39,188 nucleotides of DNA. Source: a virus. A program made the position numbers and the translations under genes. Each line of letters begins with the position of its first letter. Within the stretch, counting starts at the first letter, position 1. Below, in pieces: positions 37,924 to 39,188 of the stretch. The notes beneath the pieces are model-generated. The model was not told the DNA's origin, did not search any database, and saw only the letters and a program-made list of their open reading frames with translations. Location of the stretch: positions 1-39,188 of IMG/VR virus record IMGVR_UViG_3300032893_000156, one strand, 5' to 3'.

Positions 37924-38202
37924 CTACATGACCCTCGCTTTGAACTTCTGATTTGGCAGCTTTCCGCCGCCGATGTTGGCGTGATCGAAGCGGGTTAGAA
38001 CGCGGTCAAATGGCGTAGTGAAATTGATTGGCGCTTCCTCTGACGCCTTCTCTGGCGCCGCAACCAACACTGGCTTCGGCGGTTCTACCACCTTCGGCTT
38101 TTCCAGCAACAATTCGAGCAGGTGCTTGCGCTCCGCTTCGGATGCCGCGAGTTGCTTCCGAAGTTCGTCGACGAGTTCTCTGCTTACCCAGGGCCAGCCC
38201 AT
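37924..38202 (-). CDS. Small coiled-coil protein before the portal
   Basis: 92 residues from ATG 38202 (GGGA 8 bases upstream); a GTG at 38217 in the same frame is also possible. VSRELVDELRKQLAASEAERKHLLELLLEKPKVV is one long amphipathic helix, then a Pro-rich linker and a conserved-looking tail (FDRVLTRFDHANIGGGKLPNQKFKARVM). Short coiled-coil proteins just before portals are common in podoviruses. Its role is unknown. Confidence 0.72.
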   Translation of the reverse strand: MGWPWVSRELVDELRKQLAASEAERKHLLELLLEKPKVVEPPKPVLVAAPEKASEEAPINFTTPFDRVLTRFDHANIGGGKLPNQKFKARVM

Positions 38203-38207
38203 CGCTT

Positions 38208-38630
38208 TTAATCCCACTCAGTAACGATCACGCCGCCAGCATTCGCGGAGTTCGTTGTCAGTTGGAGAATCACCGTTCCATTCGCGCCAACATAGTTGCC
38301 TTGACCGCCGTGGACACGGCCATCGGTTCCACCGAAGACAATCGGCTCATAGGCTTGTCCTTGGACTCCGGCAACCGGCGGGAGCCAAGTTTGGAGCGCT
38401 TGCGGATCTGCCTGTGCGGGAATCACCCCAGGGGCCAGAATCGGGATTGGCGGTTGTGGCGGCTGCGTGTCGATGTAGTAGCCCTGCAACCCCTGGAAGA
38501 CGCCGTTGTTGTAGCTCGGGTCTTCGATCACTTCCACCTTGGAGCTCATCATGGTGAGCGGGATGTTTGTCATCGCTCCGCCCTGAGCGTTGATCGCGTA
38601 GTTTCTTACTCGTGGATTCGTCTGTGACAT
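38208..38630 (-). CDS. Late virion-type protein (140 residues)
   Basis: Pro/Gly/Gln-rich, with little charge: VRNYAINAQGGAMTNIPLTMMSSKVEVIEDPSYNNGVFQGLQGYYIDTQPPQPP, then beta-type NGTVILQLTTNSANAGGVIVTEWD. GGAGGG precedes ATG 38630. It is possibly a minor head or appendage protein. Its mRNA leader carries the hairpin at 38651-38702. No family was recognised. Confidence 0.7.
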   Translation of the reverse strand: MSQTNPRVRNYAINAQGGAMTNIPLTMMSSKVEVIEDPSYNNGVFQGLQGYYIDTQPPQPPIPILAPGVIPAQADPQALQTWLPPVAGVQGQAYEPIVFGGTDGRVHGGQGNYVGANGTVILQLTTNSANAGGVIVTEWD

Positions 38631-38650
38631 GATGCCCTCCAGAATTTAAC

Positions 38651-38702
38651 GGGGCTTATATTTTTCGGTCGTATTCCGAGTCCCGAGAAAGTTCTAAGCC
38701 CC
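38651..38702 (-). other. Folded leader before the 140-residue gene
   Basis: An 8-base-pair closing stem, GGGGCTTA with TAAGCCCC (38651-38658 and 38695-38702), encloses 36 bases that include a smaller TCGG/CCGA hairpin (38665-38668 and 38676-38679). On the minus strand it lies 20 bases before the start codon of the gene at 38630 and has no T run behind it. It may be a regulatory or processing structure at the head of the late mRNA. The rest of the gap 38631-38733 shows nothing else. Confidence 0.55.
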
Positions 38703-38733
38703 TTCGACCGCAGTGATGCCGCGGCGCGAACCT

Positions 38734-39188
38734 TTATTTCCCCCAACCAAACAACACAGAAACCACTGGCTGATAGCCGGTTCCGCCAGCCACCGAGGAC
38801 TTGATAACGCGCACGGTCGGCATGGCATACCAGCTACTCCCGGCTTTCAGTTTGATTGGCACGCCCACTCCTGTACTCCATGCCCATCCGGTATTCGAGC
38901 CGGTGAACGAGATCCCTGCCGAAGTCGGCACGAAGACTGGAGTATTACCAATCTTGAATAACTGTTGTGCGACGCCCATGCCCACATTCGACGTGACCGT
39001 GAACGGGTGAACGTTCTGCGGGAGCGCATCGTAGACGCCAAAGGCGTAGGTACCGGAGCCATCATTCACCAGATGCGCAAAGAGCGCCGTTCCAGCAACC
39101 GCCGGCGAGCCAGCCTGGTTCCATGAGACGCCAGCCGCATAGAGGTTCTGTAGCGGTTGAGTCTGCTGCGCAAAGACGGCAACACACA
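38734..39188 (-). CDS. Secreted-type protein, 5-prime end beyond the window (partial)
   Basis: The frame is open to the right edge, so the N-terminus is missing; 151 residues are visible. The visible start, CVAVFAQQTQPLQNLYAAGVSWNQAG, looks like the end of a signal peptide (V-F-A cleavage before QQ). The mature part is beta-rich (SGTYAFGVYDALPQ, VFVPTSAGISFTGSNTGWAW, PVVSVLFGWGK), with a final GWG-type ending as in small outer-membrane-like barrels. I recall similar proteins in phages of Acidobacteriota, but this is from memory. An exported protein at the head of a phage late operon could alter the host surface. Confidence 0.65.
   Translation of the reverse strand, partial: CVAVFAQQTQPLQNLYAAGVSWNQAGSPAVAGTALFAHLVNDGSGTYAFGVYDALPQNVHPFTVTSNVGMGVAQQLFKIGNTPVFVPTSAGISFTGSNTGWAWSTGVGVPIKLKAGSSWYAMPTVRVIKSSVAGGTGYQPVVSVLFGWGK

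Overview
The window looks like most of the genome of a short-tailed (podovirus-like) double-stranded DNA phage or prophage. The evidence is one almost unbroken leftward late block (about 9.99 to 39.19 kb). It encodes a portal, a scaffold-like protein, a major capsid protein, a connector-like protein, a long nozzle-like tail protein, fibre-like proteins, a GNAT-like protein, internal virion candidates, a 2216-residue polyvalent protein and both terminase subunits. I see no tape-measure or sheath gene. I also see no integrase, DNA polymerase or endolysin, so part of the genome probably lies outside. The host is probably a soil bacterium of the Acidobacteriota. This is an inference from the style of the small Tat-signal protein at 24.1 kb and the abundance of small zinc-ribbon proteins; it is not proven by the sequence.

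Layout. Positions 1-203 are a hexanucleotide repeat array that runs off the left edge. From 227 to 3055 a leftward early operon carries small proteins: a two-module CxxC protein, zinc ribbons, a Fis-type HTH, a replication-type HTH and an HNH nuclease. It has its own promoter at 3137-3167. A one-span membrane protein (3201-3398) faces a ribbon-helix-helix regulator (3500-3673) across a palindrome that contains the -35 boxes of two back-to-back promoters. From 3500 to 9991 a rightward early/replication block holds two regulators, an HNH nuclease, a Sak4/RecA-like ATPase with an SSB-like C-terminus, a Gp157-family protein, a KTSC protein, zinc ribbons, an HTH protein and a DNA methyltransferase preceded by a folded RNA element. 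The rightward block and the leftward late block collide at 9988-9991 with overlapping stop codons.

In the late block (read right to left) a partial secreted protein is followed by a virion protein, a coiled-coil protein, the portal, two tiny proteins, the scaffold and the capsid. A strong terminator follows the capsid gene. Then come head-completion and tail genes, the fibre genes, internal virion genes, the polyvalent protein, a LuxR-type HTH and the terminase. One gene inside this block points the other way: a Tat-signal protein at 24105-24419 with its own promoter and apparently no leader.

The most interesting signals are: (1) a 57-codon gene nested in another frame inside the polyvalent protein gene, with a perfect AGGAGG ribosome site; (2) the polyvalent protein itself, with ADP-ribosyltransferase-like, HAD phosphatase-like and 2H phosphoesterase-like modules; (3) an ATPase fused to an SSB-like module ending in DEDIPF; (4) the 82-nt structured RNA before the methyltransferase; (5) the symmetrical divergent promoter/operator; (6) three rightward genes that appear to be expressed from leaderless transcripts. 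No gap without a gene exceeds 300 bases; the larger gaps are described in the entries.
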